DNA from: Dehalogenimonas alkenigignens
Lineage (GTDB): Bacteria > Chloroflexota > Dehalococcoidia > Dehalococcoidales > Dehalococcoidaceae
Reading direction: 5' to 3'
NCBI RefSeq assembly: GCF_001466665.1
Contig: NZ_KQ758903.1
Location: 62,001 to 126,000, forward strand
DNA: 64,000 nucleotides
Positions 1-8,108 of this stretch are shown piece after piece. Within the stretch, counting starts at the first letter, position 1. The number at the start of each line of letters is the position of its first letter. The notes under the pieces are model-generated. The model saw only the letters and a list, made by a program, of their open reading frames with translations. It was not told the origin of the DNA and did no database searches. Both the position numbers and the translations under genes were made by a program.

Positions 1-1
1 C

Positions 2-457
2 ATCATCGGCCAGAAGCTCTGGCTGGTCATCCTTATCATGGTCGTCTTCGGCTGGCCGGGCCTGACTATCATCACCCGCAGCATGGTGATGCAGCACGCC
101 GCCTCGCAACTCGTCGAGGCTACTCGGGCGCTGGGCGCCAGCCCATCGCGCATCATGTTCCGCCACGTCCTGTTCCAGATCGGACCGTTCGTCCTGTCGC
201 AGATGATCTTCTCGACACCCGGAGCGATACTGGCCGAAGCGGGACTTTCCTTTCTTGGTCTGGGCGACCCGTCGATACCCACCTGGGGCCAAATTCTCGA
301 GAGCGGCTTTTCGACCGGCGCCGTCTACGTCGGCTACTGGTGGTGGGTGCTGCCGCCAGGTCTTCTGGTGGTCTTTGCCGCCATGACCTTCGTGCTATTG
401 GCCCTGGGTTTAGAGCCTGTAGTCAATCCCAGATTGAGGCAACATGGCACTGCTTGA
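2..457 (+). CDS. ABC peptide/nickel transporter permease, DppC/OppC type (5' truncated)
   Basis: This is the C-terminal part of an inner-membrane permease that moves peptides or related solutes inward. The reading frame is open from base 2, so the true start lies before the window. It contains the conserved permease loop around EATRALGASPSRIMFRHV, the EAA-type motif that docks on the ATPase, followed by membrane segments including the stretch FLGLGDPSIPTWGQIL that is typical of DppC proteins. Its stop overlaps the start of the following ATPase gene by 14 bases, so the two are translationally coupled in one operon. The substrate cannot be told from this fragment. Confidence 0.9.
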   Translation: MIGQKLWLVILIMVVFGWPGLTIITRSMVMQHAASQLVEATRALGASPSRIMFRHVLFQIGPFVLSQMIFSTPGAILAEAGLSFLGLGDPSIPTWGQILESGFSTGAVYVGYWWWVLPPGLLVVFAAMTFVLLALGLEPVVNPRLRQHGTA

Positions 458-1400
458 AGTTAAAGATCTCAGGATCAGCTACGAGACCGGCGGCGGGCGC
501 CTGGCGGCCGTCGGCGGTGTCTCCTTCGAGGTCAGCGAGGGCGAGACGCTGGCAGTTGTCGGCGAATCCGGCGCCGGCAAATCCTCGCTGTCGCTGGGGC
601 TGATGCGCCTCTTGCCCCGTAACGCCTTATCGCCCGAAGGCCGTGTATTCCTCGACGGTGTCGAGTGCCTCAGTCTGTCAGAGGAGGAGTTCAGGAAACA
701 GGTGCGCTGGAAGAAGCTGTCGATGGTCTTCCAGGGGGCGATGGACTCGCTACACCCGGTCAGGCGCGTGGGCGACCAGATTGCCGAACCGCTGCTCCTG
801 GACGGGCGAACCGATAAAACGGCGGCCTTTGGGCGGGTCGCCGAGCTTTTAAGCCTCGCCCGGCTGCCAACGGATATCTCCCGCCGCTACCCCCACGAGC
901 TGTCCGGCGGCATGAAGCAGCGGGTGATGATCGCCATGGCCCTGGCCTGTTCACCTAAGCTGGTCATCCTCGATGAGCCGACCTCGGCCCTGGACGTCAT
1001 CATCCAGGCGCAGATAATGAATCTGCTGAAACAGTTGAAGCGCGACTTGAAGCTCGGCAGCCTGTTTGTTACCCACGACCTGGCGCTGGCCTCGGACCTG
1101 GCTGACCGCATCGCCGTGATGTACGCCGGGGAGTTCGTCGAGATCGGGACGGCGGAGCAGGTGCTCGGGTCGCCCAGGCATCCCTACACCAAAAAGCTGC
1201 TGGGCAGCATCCCCAGCCTCTACGACGACCGACGCCCGGAGTTCATCCCGGGCACACCGCCCAAAATGACTTCGCCGCCCGCCGGCTGCTACTTCTCGCC
1301 GCGGTGCCCGGAGGCCTGCGAGCTCTGCTCAACCCATCCCGAACTAATCGTCTGTGGCACCGGACAGCACGCCCGCTGCCACCTGGTGATAGAATCATGA
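444..1400 (+). CDS. ABC transporter ATP-binding protein, OppD/DppD family
   Basis: One of the paired ATPases that power a peptide-type importer; acts on the cytoplasmic face. The 318-residue protein has Walker A GESGAGKSS near residue 40, signature LSGGMKQR, Walker B LVILDEPTSALD and an H-loop TH. Its C-terminal end has the oligopeptide-transporter extension with a Cys-containing FSPRCPEAC motif; in related DppD/OppF proteins similar cysteines are reported to bind a 4Fe-4S cluster (family knowledge). The length is normal. It overlaps the upstream permease by 14 bases and the downstream ATPase by an ATGA, so the three genes form a tight operon. Confidence 0.95.
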   Translation: MALLEVKDLRISYETGGGRLAAVGGVSFEVSEGETLAVVGESGAGKSSLSLGLMRLLPRNALSPEGRVFLDGVECLSLSEEEFRKQVRWKKLSMVFQGAMDSLHPVRRVGDQIAEPLLLDGRTDKTAAFGRVAELLSLARLPTDISRRYPHELSGGMKQRVMIAMALACSPKLVILDEPTSALDVIIQAQIMNLLKQLKRDLKLGSLFVTHDLALASDLADRIAVMYAGEFVEIGTAEQVLGSPRHPYTKKLLGSIPSLYDDRRPEFIPGTPPKMTSPPAGCYFSPRCPEACELCSTHPELIVCGTGQHARCHLVIES

Positions 1401-2362
1401 CCTCGATGCTGGAACTTAGAAACGTGACCATGGACTTCAAGACTAAAAAGTCGATGTTCAAGACATCGACGGTGCGCGCGGTCGATGAAGCATCGATCTC
1501 GGTGGCGCCCGGCGAGACGCTGGGCATCGTCGGCGAGTCCGGCTCCGGCAAGACAACGCTGGCCCGCATCGCCCTGCGGCTGCTGCGGCCGACAGCCGGC
1601 GCCGTCATGTTCGACGGCAGCGACATTACCAATCAGCCGGAAAAGCAACTCAAAGATCTGCGCCGCCGAGTCCAGGGCGTTTTCCAGGATCCCTTCGCCT
1701 CGCTCGACCCGTTCATGACCATCGGCCAGATTCTGGAGGAGCCCATGGTCATCCATAAAATCGGCGACAGCGCCGGGCGGAAGGACGCCGCGGCGAGGGT
1801 CCTCGATGAGGTAAAATTGCGGCCGGCCAAAGACTACCTCGGCGGCTTCACCCACCTGCTTTCAGGCGGCCAGCGGCAGCGGGTAGCCATCGCCCGGGCG
1901 CTCCTTCTGAAGCCGGAGTATATCGTCGCCGACGAGCCGGTATCGATGATCGACGCGTCGTCCCGGGCGGAAATCCTGTCGCTCTTCTCCGAACTTCAGC
2001 GGAGCCACAACCTGGGCTTTTTGTATATCACCCATGATATCGCCACCGCGGGCTACTTCTGCCACCGCATCGCGGTGATGTATCTCGGGCGAATCGTCGA
2101 GACCGGACCGGCGCGCGAACTCATCCGCCGTCCGCAGCACCCCTACACTCAAGCCCTGATCGCCGCAATACCGACACCAGACCCCCAGAACCGCTTCCGG
2201 GAGCGGGCGGTCATACCGCTGGAAACGGCATCGTCGAGGGTCAATGCAGGCTGCGCCTTCTTCCCGCGCTGCCCGAAGGCGGAAAAAGGGCGCTGCGATG
2301 CTATCAAGCCGGTGGCGGTGGAGGTGGCGGCGGGGCACCGGGTGGAGTGCCTGCGGCAATAA
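1397..2362 (+). CDS. ABC transporter ATP-binding protein, OppF/DppF family
   Basis: Second ATPase of the importer. I chose the ATG at 1397, which overlaps the upstream stop as ATGA and gives a normal 321-residue protein; a longer in-frame start at 1304 would lie inside the preceding gene. It shows Walker A GESGSGKTT, signature LSGGQRQR, and a Walker B in which the usual DEPTSALD reads DEPVSMID, a common OppF variant. The C-terminal end carries the same Cys motif FFPRCPKAEKGRC as its partner. Its last 59 bases overlap, in antisense, the 3' end of the convergent acetyltransferase gene. Confidence 0.95.
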   Translation: MTSMLELRNVTMDFKTKKSMFKTSTVRAVDEASISVAPGETLGIVGESGSGKTTLARIALRLLRPTAGAVMFDGSDITNQPEKQLKDLRRRVQGVFQDPFASLDPFMTIGQILEEPMVIHKIGDSAGRKDAAARVLDEVKLRPAKDYLGGFTHLLSGGQRQRVAIARALLLKPEYIVADEPVSMIDASSRAEILSLFSELQRSHNLGFLYITHDIATAGYFCHRIAVMYLGRIVETGPARELIRRPQHPYTQALIAAIPTPDPQNRFRERAVIPLETASSRVNAGCAFFPRCPKAEKGRCDAIKPVAVEVAAGHRVECLRQ

Positions 2363-2903
2363 TCTTCCGCGGTGGCGGACGATTTTGCCGGTCCAACCGC
2401 CACCTGAAGACCCGGCCATCATCGGGGTGGCGATACTCCCCGTCCAAGACCATGCCTATTTTCTTCAACACCGCCTGAGAGGCAAGGCCGTCAGGCAGCG
2501 TCTCGGCGCGGACGGCGGTTACATCCGGCTGATGGAAAGCCCAATCGGCGAGCGCCCCGGCTGCCTCGGTGGCGTAGCCCTGGCCCCGATAGGCTTCAAT
2601 CAGGGAATATCCCAGTTCGACCTCTCCATATTGGTTCGGACGGCCTTTGAAGCCGCCGTCGCCGATAAGCATCCGGTCAGCCCGGTGGATGATGAAGTAA
2701 GCGCCGAAACCCCCGAGCTCAGGATCCGATTTCAGCCAGTCAATGACGTAAGCGATGACATCGGCACCGCAAACCGGCCACTGCGGCGGCACCTGGGCGC
2801 CCAGCAAAGAAGCGAGTTTGGCCGGCGATTCAGAGAAGGCTTCCAGGGCGGCGATATCTTCCAGGATAAGGTCCAGCCGGGAAGTGGCTATTCTGAAAGT
2901 CAT
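2304..2903 (-). CDS. GNAT family N-acetyltransferase (RimJ/RimL-like)
   Basis: Predicted cytoplasmic acetyl-CoA-dependent acetyltransferase; target unknown. The 199-residue protein has the RimJ-type layout: an N-terminal TSRLDL strand, a central VELGYSLIEAYRGQGYATEA block with the acetyl-CoA loop (RGQGYA near residue 130), and a late AVLKKIGM helix. The last ~20 residues are a low-complexity Gly/Pro tail ending in eight prolines. That tail is encoded by DNA that also encodes, on the other strand, the end of the oppF-type gene, so it probably reflects loss of an earlier stop. The start overlaps the stop of the next upstream minus-strand gene as ATGA. Confidence 0.9.
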   Translation of the reverse strand: MTFRIATSRLDLILEDIAALEAFSESPAKLASLLGAQVPPQWPVCGADVIAYVIDWLKSDPELGGFGAYFIIHRADRMLIGDGGFKGRPNQYGEVELGYSLIEAYRGQGYATEAAGALADWAFHQPDVTAVRAETLPDGLASQAVLKKIGMVLDGEYRHPDDGRVFRWRLDRQNRPPPRKIIAAGTPPGAPPPPPPPPA

Positions 2904-3469
2904 GTCTTGAGTTCGGTGCCGATGGAAAAGGCTTTGCCCAGAAACTGCCCCAGCGCCTGGTACTGCGCCTGGCCGGTGGTGTAGACGATGGGGTTGATTT
3001 TATTGACATCGGCGCGGCCGTTGGTCAGACACTCCTCCGAAATATGGCACTCGGTGATTCGGCCGATGACCAGCAGGTGGGAGCCGAGGTTGACCGTGGT
3101 ATGCAGTTCGCATTCCAGGTTAAGAGGGCACTGCTCTATCAGCGGCGCGCCAGGCTGTTTACCGTAGAAGACTTTAAACCGGCAGGCGGCGGCCTTGTCG
3201 GTCTTGGCGCCGGAGACGATGCCGCAGTAGTCGGTCTCCCTGACCAGGGAAGCATCCGGGATATTCACCGAAAAGGCCTTGTTCTCCATGATGCCCTTCA
3301 GGCTGTGGCGGGTGTGGCGGATGGCGATGGAAACCATCGGCGGGTCGCCGCAGGCGATGCCGCCCCAGGCCACGGTGATGAAATTGGCTTTGCCGGCCGT
3401 CAGGCTGCCGACCAGGAAGGCCGGCATGGGATAGAGCAGTGCCTGGGGGCCGAGTTTCAGTTTGGTCAT
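2900..3469 (-). CDS. Flavin reductase-like (FMN-binding split barrel) protein
   Basis: A 189-residue protein of the flavin-reductase-like family, which bind FMN and in many cases use NAD(P)H to supply reduced flavin or transfer electrons. Visible features are the N-terminal PMPAFLVGSL strand, the FITVAWGGIACGDPPMVSIA block that forms the FMN site, and the HTRHSLKGI segment, as in short flavoredoxin-type members. It sits in a minus-strand run with an iron-sulfur flavoprotein upstream (22 bases away) and an acetyltransferase downstream (ATGA overlap). The shared run suggests a redox role, but the partner is unknown. Confidence 0.88.
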   Translation of the reverse strand: MTKLKLGPQALLYPMPAFLVGSLTAGKANFITVAWGGIACGDPPMVSIAIRHTRHSLKGIMENKAFSVNIPDASLVRETDYCGIVSGAKTDKAAACRFKVFYGKQPGAPLIEQCPLNLECELHTTVNLGSHLLVIGRITECHISEECLTNGRADVNKINPIVYTTGQAQYQALGQFLGKAFSIGTELKT

Positions 3470-3491
3470 AATGGTACTTTTTACCTCAGGG

Positions 3492-4061
3492 TTATTCTAC
3501 CAGCTTGCGGCCGGCTTCGAAAGCCTTTGGCAGGGCGCCTTCGATATTATTGACGGCGCCGGCGCCGTCTACGCCGGAGAAGAACAGCTCGCCGGCGTAT
3601 TCGATGTCCAGCACGATAAATAACGCCTTGACCGTTGCCCGGGCCGGCTCGAAAAGGGTCTGCCCTTTGCGGCCGCCGGCGGCGATGAACAGGCCTTTAC
3701 GAGTCTTTTTCGGCTCAATGGGCGGCCGGCCGAGCAGGTATTTGCGCGCCCACAGGCACTGGCAGCGGTCGATGGCGGCTTTGAGCTGGGCGGTGACCGA
3801 CATGAAGTGCAGCGGCGAGGCGATGATCACCCGGTCGGCGTCAGAGAGGGCTTCGTAGATCAGCCGCATGTCGTCATTCAGCTTGCAGTCGCCGGTGCGG
3901 GAACAATAATCGCAGTGGAGGCAGCCGGAGATCTGTAAGGAAGCGACGTCGATGAAGCGGGTAAGCGCGCCGGCGGACTCAGCGCCGCGCAAGGCTTCGT
4001 GCAGGAGCTGGCTGGTGTTGCCGCCGAGGCGGGGGCTGCCTGACAGGCCGAGGACGTTCAC
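3492..4061 (-). CDS. Iron-sulfur flavoprotein / NADPH-dependent FMN reductase family
   Basis: A 189-residue flavodoxin-fold protein. It opens with the FMN-phosphate loop LSGSPRLGGNTSQLL and has a Cys cluster CLHCDYCSRTGDC near residues 47-59, the compact C-x2-C-x2-C-x5-C pattern that in the archaeal iron-sulfur flavoprotein (Isf) family binds a 4Fe-4S cluster. The loop SPLHFMSVTAQLKAAIDR is the usual second FMN contact. These proteins shuttle electrons between ferredoxin and flavin, often in anaerobes. The start codon overlaps the ybeY stop as ATGA, so the genes are co-translated. Confidence 0.9.
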   Translation of the reverse strand: MNVLGLSGSPRLGGNTSQLLHEALRGAESAGALTRFIDVASLQISGCLHCDYCSRTGDCKLNDDMRLIYEALSDADRVIIASPLHFMSVTAQLKAAIDRCQCLWARKYLLGRPPIEPKKTRKGLFIAAGGRKGQTLFEPARATVKALFIVLDIEYAGELFFSGVDGAGAVNNIEGALPKAFEAGRKLVE

Positions 4062-4543
4062 GAAAGCGAAGGCTCCAGCTCCTTCAGAATCTGCAGCTCA
4101 CGGTCTTCCATGATTTCGGCATCGTAATCCTTTTCGTGGTCGAAACCCAGGAGGTGCATAATACCGTGGATCAGCAGACGCCCGAGCTCCTTCTTTAGCG
4201 GGTGGCCGAACTCAGCCGCCTGCAGCTGCGCCTGGGGCAGGGATATGACTACCTCGCCCAGGTTAATGCCGCCGTTCATCTGGACCGGAAAGTCCGGGTG
4301 AGTGGTGGCGTCGGCGGCGGCTTCCCTGACGAAAAAGGAGAACGACAGCACGTCGGTGGGATGGTCTTTATGGCGATAGATACGGTTAAGTTCCCGGATG
4401 CGTTCCTGCCCGGTTATATAGATGCCCATTTCAGAGGACGATTCAGCGCATTGGGCGACGAGAATCTGCCGGGCGACGCCGCGGAGCCACGGTACCGACA
4501 GGTCCTTTTTGAACTCTTTATCTATGGTTATGTCAATTCTCAT
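4058..4543 (-). CDS. ybeY: Endoribonuclease YbeY (16S rRNA 3' maturation / ribosome quality control)
   Basis: Single-strand-specific metallo-endoribonuclease involved in rRNA maturation. The 161-residue protein carries the diagnostic zinc motif HGIMHLLGFDH at residues 126-136, with all three histidines and the aspartate present, and the preceding DVLSFSF strand. The length is normal for the family. The start lies 13-14 bases after a TATAAT-like stretch on this strand (the complement of 4556-4561), with no clear Shine-Dalgarno. Downstream genes overlap or nearly abut, so ybeY heads a four-gene run. Confidence 0.96.
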   Translation of the reverse strand: MRIDITIDKEFKKDLSVPWLRGVARQILVAQCAESSSEMGIYITGQERIRELNRIYRHKDHPTDVLSFSFFVREAAADATTHPDFPVQMNGGINLGEVVISLPQAQLQAAEFGHPLKKELGRLLIHGIMHLLGFDHEKDYDAEIMEDRELQILKELEPSLS

Positions 4544-4689
4544 AGTCAGGTTTCATTATAGCGTAACAGAAAGCAAGTGTCAGCCGCCGGTGGTTCAGGT
4601 CTCAATCCCGCTTTCGTTTGCTATGACCCGCCCTCCATCAACCTCGCGATGGTCCAGACAGGTGTTTGTCCCTTCACCCCTTTTCCACC

Positions 4690-4695
4690 TATAAT
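4690..4695 (+). promoter_or_regulatory. -10 box of a likely leaderless promoter
   Basis: A perfect TATAAT lies 8 bases before the ATG at 4704, so the transcript would begin at or next to the start codon. No Shine-Dalgarno is present between them. A weak -35 candidate TTTGTC lies 19 bases upstream. Confidence 0.6.
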
Positions 4696-4703
4696 GTCCG
4701 CCA

Positions 4704-5267
4704 ATGAGTTCTCCCAAAATCATCGCTATGGTGGGCATGGCCGGGGCCGGCAAGACCGAGGCCAGCCGCGTCATGGAGCAGCACGGCTACAGCCGCATCC
4801 GCTTCGGCGATGTCACCGACGAAGAGGTGAAACGCCGCGGTCTGCCGCTATCCGAAGCCAACGAGCGCTCCGTCCGCGAGGCGCTGCGCCAGGAGTTGGG
4901 CATGGCGGCCTACGCCAAACTCAACCTGGCGCGTATCGACGCCGCCCTGGAAAAGGGACTTGCGGTCATTGACGGCATGTACTCCTGGGAGGAGTATCTG
5001 TTCCTCAAGGAGCGCTACGGCGACAAGCTGGCGGTGGCGGCGGTATGGGCTTCGCCGGGGACGAGAGCTAAAAGGCTTTCGACGCGCGCGGTGCGCCCGC
5101 TGACCCGTGAGGAAACCTTCTCTCGCGACAAAGCCGAGATCGAGAAGGTGTCCAAAGCCGGTCCCATCGCCGTGGCCGACTACATGATCCTGAACGAGGG
5201 CGGCATCGGGGAGCTGAAGGCGCAGGTTGAACAACTCATTCATCAACTGGAAAACATGGACTGTTAA
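4704..5267 (+). CDS. P-loop nucleoside/nucleotide kinase-like ATPase
   Basis: A 187-residue P-loop protein with Walker A GMAGAGKTE at residues ~11-19 and a fold resembling dephospho-CoA kinase or adenylate kinase: a FGDVTDEE lid-like segment, the IDGMYSWEEY strand where kinases of this class hold the acceptor site, and an arginine-rich RAVRPLTREE region. Similar proteins are common in archaea and Dehalococcoidia as 'AAA family ATPase' with no settled substrate. It precedes a dCMP deaminase gene by 34 bases on the same strand, so a role in nucleotide metabolism is plausible but unproven. Confidence 0.75.
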   Translation: MSSPKIIAMVGMAGAGKTEASRVMEQHGYSRIRFGDVTDEEVKRRGLPLSEANERSVREALRQELGMAAYAKLNLARIDAALEKGLAVIDGMYSWEEYLFLKERYGDKLAVAAVWASPGTRAKRLSTRAVRPLTREETFSRDKAEIEKVSKAGPIAVADYMILNEGGIGELKAQVEQLIHQLENMDC

Positions 5268-5301
5268 CTGTTTATTATCCTAGACTGAAAGCTGACCGCT
5301 G

Positions 5302-5796
5302 ATGGCTGATAGCTCTCAACACTTCAAACGACCCGAAACCGACGACTACTTCCTGAAGATCGCCGCCGTGGTCGCGGAGAGATCTACCTGCCGCCGCCAC
5401 CATGTCGGGGCGGTGGCGGTGAAGTCCAAGCACATACTGACGACAGGCTACAACGGCGCCCCGGCCGGCACCCGCGACTGCCTGGAGCTGGGCTGCCTGC
5501 GCGACCAGAACAATATCCCCTCCGGCACCCGCCACGAGATCTGCCGCGCCGTCCACGCCGAACAGAACGTCATCATCCAGGCGGCGCAGCATGGCGTCAA
5601 TCTGGAAGGCGCCACCGTCTACTGCACCCACACCCCCTGCATCCTGTGCGCCAAGATGCTGGCCAACGCCCGGGTGAAGCGGTTTGTGAGCTTCGGCAAG
5701 TACGCCGACGACGCTTTCATTGACCTGTTCAAAGAGGTCGGCATCGAGGTGGAGATCCGGCCGCGGCCGCCGGGGGCGATCGAGTTTCTGGACTAG
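5302..5796 (+). CDS. Deoxycytidylate (dCMP) deaminase, ComEB-like
   Basis: Converts dCMP to dUMP, feeding dTMP synthesis. The 164-residue protein has the zinc signature in full: HAE at residues 85-87 with the catalytic glutamate, and PCILC at 112-116. The TGYNGAPAGTRDC segment is typical of dCMP deaminases and separates it from cytidine deaminase. The start codon sits inside a small direct-repeat stretch (CTGA-rich, 5281-5312), so the exact N-terminus is uncertain; conserved sequence begins at about KRPETDDYF, residue 9. Confidence 0.93.
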   Translation: MADSSQHFKRPETDDYFLKIAAVVAERSTCRRHHVGAVAVKSKHILTTGYNGAPAGTRDCLELGCLRDQNNIPSGTRHEICRAVHAEQNVIIQAAQHGVNLEGATVYCTHTPCILCAKMLANARVKRFVSFGKYADDAFIDLFKEVGIEVEIRPRPPGAIEFLD

Positions 5797-5837
5797 ATCG
5801 GGAATCATCTTATCACTCTGACCCACTGCGCCCCCGG

Positions 5838-6071
5838 CTAGAACTTGATCCGCCATATTACAGCCCAAAACAAAACTACGGCGATTGATCCAAAATACAC
5901 CAGAATCTGATTCGTTTCATAAAAACCGATGTAGGCCAATACCGCCAGCGTCAAAACTACGCTCAGTATGAAACCCATTATCTTTAATTTAGTGTTATTC
6001 TTCTCGTTTCGCTCTTTCATTTCGCGACGGCGTCCATAGCCAATATTATTACCCAGGCGCGACCACTTCAA
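5838..6071 (-). CDS. Small two-TM membrane protein, unknown function
   Basis: I do not recognise a family. The C-terminal 50 residues hold two hydrophobic segments (IMGFILSVVLTLAVLAYIGF and LVYFGSIAVVLFWAVIW) preceded by a charged Lys/Asn/Glu-rich stretch. The listed start gives 77 residues; a start at the internal methionine before KERNEKNN (residue 18) would leave 60 residues and looks more natural. Base composition is markedly more AT-rich than in the neighbouring genes, which may mean recent acquisition. It lies just downstream of the terminase large-subunit gene on the same strand. Confidence 0.55.
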   Translation of the reverse strand: MKWSRLGNNIGYGRRREMKERNEKNNTKLKIMGFILSVVLTLAVLAYIGFYETNQILVYFGSIAVVLFWAVIWRIKF

Positions 6072-6086
6072 GAGGTCATCGGAGGT

Positions 6087-7502
6087 TTATTTTAGAGGTA
6101 TCCCCACCGCCGCCCGCGGCTCGTACCTGTTCGCCGCCTCTACAACGAGGGCCAGTGACATCACGTAATCATCGTGGCCTTTGGCGGGATCTACGTAGAA
6201 GTTGACGGCGCGGTTGGGCCGGTAGTCCGCCGCGGCGTTCTCGAGTTCGGTCCGGCACACCAGGCACTCCGGCGAGTTATCGGGTTTGTAGAGGTGGAGT
6301 CTCCCGGTGCCCGCCGCCGCCAGCAGGTTGAAGCCCAGGTCGCTTTTAGAGGCTTGCGTGAAAACGAAAGGAACGATCCGGTGGCCCAGCGACTGCTTCA
6401 GGGAGGCGCACAGCGGCCCGCCCAGGCCGGTGGCGTCGGCGGCAAGGCGGCGCAGGCCCCAGCCCCTGGTTATGTCAACAATCTTCGGCAGCAGCAGGCT
6501 GAACGGCAGGCCGCTCCAGGCGTAGTGCTGAACGACGCGGATGCCGCGCGCCGTACCAACGGGATTGCCATCGGTCGGGGGAGTTATTAAATCCCCCTCT
6601 ATCCCCCTTTTTCTAAGGGGGAGGCTTGCCTCGGAGACTTCGGCGATGGTCAGGACGGTCGAGTCGCCGGCGGATTTACCCTCCCCGCCGAAGTCCAGGC
6701 CGCCGACATAAGCCGCCCCCGGCCGCGGCGAGCGCTGTCGCGGGTGATCGCCCAGCATCATGATAAGCTGCTCGTCGGTGAAGAAGCCGCCGCCGCCCGC
6801 AGCCGGCAGCAGGGCGTACTGCGAGCGGAACGCCGGGTGGTTTTCGCCCAGCCGGAGCCTCTCTCCTTCGACGTAGGCGCGGTAGGCCGGGTTATGTTCG
6901 GCGACGGCCTGCCAGTCGTAGCGGAAATGCCGCTTCACCCCGTCAGCCGCCTCCAGTTCCAGATTGCGGCGGCCGACTGTCGAAAGCAGGTCGGTATCGC
7001 GCCAGGGCGTGCCGTAGAGCACCGTCGTGGCGTTCATGGCGGCGGCCATCGGCCGGAAGTCCCGGTCGAACTTCTCTATGGCGACGTCCTGGGCTTCGTC
7101 AACCTCGAGCAGCAGGTGGGCGGTGTTGCCGACGACGCTGGCCGAAGGCTCGGCCGACAGAAAGACGACCCGCGCCTGGTGAAGCCTGACGATGTGGCCG
7201 GACTCAATGGCGTAGTCACCGGCATAGCCCATGGCGTCCAGAAGACCCCGGAGGCGCCTCATGGAGATCATGGCCTGCGGCTCAAAAGTGGGGGCGCATT
7301 TGATGATGTTCAGCGGCTCGGCGACGAATTCGTTCAAAAGCCGGGCCTCCAGACAGGCCGAAAGCTCATTCTTGCCGCCCTGACGGGCGATCTCGACGGT
7401 AAAGGTCAGACCCCTGCCGCCCCTGACCGAGGCCAGCACCGCCCGCCCGATTTCGAGCTGGTAGGGCCGAAGATCGTCGATGAGGCCGGTGACGGGATTC
7501 AC
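6087..7502 (-). CDS. Phage terminase large subunit (packaging ATPase/nuclease)
   Basis: The 471-residue protein matches the two-domain terminase plan. The ATPase half has a deviant Walker A EIARQGGKNE near residue 37 and Walker B LLLEVDEAQDV near 130. The nuclease half has the acidic motifs GGLDFGGEG, ADATGLGG and GHDDYVMSLAL, all with their aspartates. The GTG start overlaps the small-subunit stop as GTGA. Residues ~291-307 (SLPLRKRGIEG and following) come from a dispersed palindromic repeat inserted in frame between nuclease motifs. No frameshift or stop is seen, so the enzyme may be functional. Confidence 0.93.
   Translation of the reverse strand: MNPVTGLIDDLRPYQLEIGRAVLASVRGGRGLTFTVEIARQGGKNELSACLEARLLNEFVAEPLNIIKCAPTFEPQAMISMRRLRGLLDAMGYAGDYAIESGHIVRLHQARVVFLSAEPSASVVGNTAHLLLEVDEAQDVAIEKFDRDFRPMAAAMNATTVLYGTPWRDTDLLSTVGRRNLELEAADGVKRHFRYDWQAVAEHNPAYRAYVEGERLRLGENHPAFRSQYALLPAAGGGGFFTDEQLIMMLGDHPRQRSPRPGAAYVGGLDFGGEGKSAGDSTVLTIAEVSEASLPLRKRGIEGDLITPPTDGNPVGTARGIRVVQHYAWSGLPFSLLLPKIVDITRGWGLRRLAADATGLGGPLCASLKQSLGHRIVPFVFTQASKSDLGFNLLAAAGTGRLHLYKPDNSPECLVCRTELENAAADYRPNRAVNFYVDPAKGHDDYVMSLALVVEAANRYEPRAAVGIPLK
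6582..6630. repeat. Dispersed palindromic repeat inside the terminase gene
   Basis: The segment contains CCCCCTCTATCCCCC and, after a T-rich spacer, AAGGGGGAGG, an inverted-repeat form common in intergenic DNA of environmental genomes. Here it lies wholly within a coding frame and is translated as about 17 extra residues. Confidence 0.6.
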
Positions 7503-7948
7503 TCCTGGAAGGCCTCCACCACCGAAGCGACATCGCCGGCGACGGCCGCAGCGCCCGAAAGCTTGCCGAGAAGGCGACGGGCTTTCTCGATGACGGCGTT
7601 ATGGCCGGAATACTTGCGGCGGACCATAACCAGCGACAGGGTGCGCATCAGTTCCGACACCAGTTTGGGATCCGGGTCCTCCTTTTCCGCCAGACGCTCG
7701 ATGATGGAACGCAGGAAAGCGATCTCCTGCTCCAGGCCTTCCATCAACGCCGCTTCGTCAATGACCACCTGGCGGTCAAGGGGCGCCTTTTTGGCGTAGA
7801 AGCCGTGGACGAGGGCGTTCTGGTTGCCCGGCTGGCCGCCGACGCGGCGGGGCGGGGCGGCGGAGCCGGATGACCCGGCGACGGATGGCGGGTTCACCGC
7901 CGCGTCAAGGGGACCTTGTGGTACAGGTGTGCTGTTTTCTTTATTCAT
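7499..7948 (-). CDS. Probable phage terminase small subunit
   Basis: DNA-recognition partner of the terminase, inferred from position and composition. I chose the ATG at 7948 (149 residues): it is 7 bases after a TATAAT box with no Shine-Dalgarno, suggesting a leaderless start. The upstream in-frame ATGs would lie upstream of or inside the promoter. The N-terminal 45 residues are Pro/Ser/Ala-rich and disordered-looking. Then comes GGQPGNQNALVHGFYAK, a motif frequent in small terminase-like and phage-associated proteins, and a long helical region. Coupled to the large subunit by a GTGA overlap. Confidence 0.7.
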   Translation of the reverse strand: MNKENSTPVPQGPLDAAVNPPSVAGSSGSAAPPRRVGGQPGNQNALVHGFYAKKAPLDRQVVIDEAALMEGLEQEIAFLRSIIERLAEKEDPDPKLVSELMRTLSLVMVRRKYSGHNAVIEKARRLLGKLSGAAAVAGDVASVVEAFQE

Positions 7949-7955
7949 GGCGGGC

Positions 7956-8031
7956 ATTATAGCACAGGCGTTCCTCATGGCCGTCAAGCGACTTTTGTCG
8001 TTTTTGGTGCCATCTGGAAAAAATATATTTT
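7956..8031 (-). promoter_or_regulatory. Repeated phage-block promoter element, copy 1
   Basis: Reading on the minus strand: an AT palindrome (AAATATATTT), 20 bases, the sequence AAAAACGACAAAAGTCGC whose CGACAAAAGTCG is an inverted repeat, then TTGACG, 20 bases, TGC and TATAAT, with the terminase small-subunit ATG 7 bases on. The same arrangement occurs at 18846-18919 and 50189-50262. The spacer is long, but the TGC before the -10 makes it an extended -10 promoter. The palindrome touching the -35 looks like a regulator site. Confidence 0.7.
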
Positions 8032-8108
8032 GGGAAGCCAGATTGCCGAGGGGGACAAGAAAGATTGCCGCGTCGCTGCGCTCCTCGCAATGACAGGTGG
8101 GGATAAAC

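Noticed and set aside
5275-5868. Long minus-strand ORF opposite dCMP deaminase
   Set aside because: It mirrors the deaminase gene, starts inside a repeat and has a translation full of Gly/Asp/Val with no domain; a GC-skew shadow.
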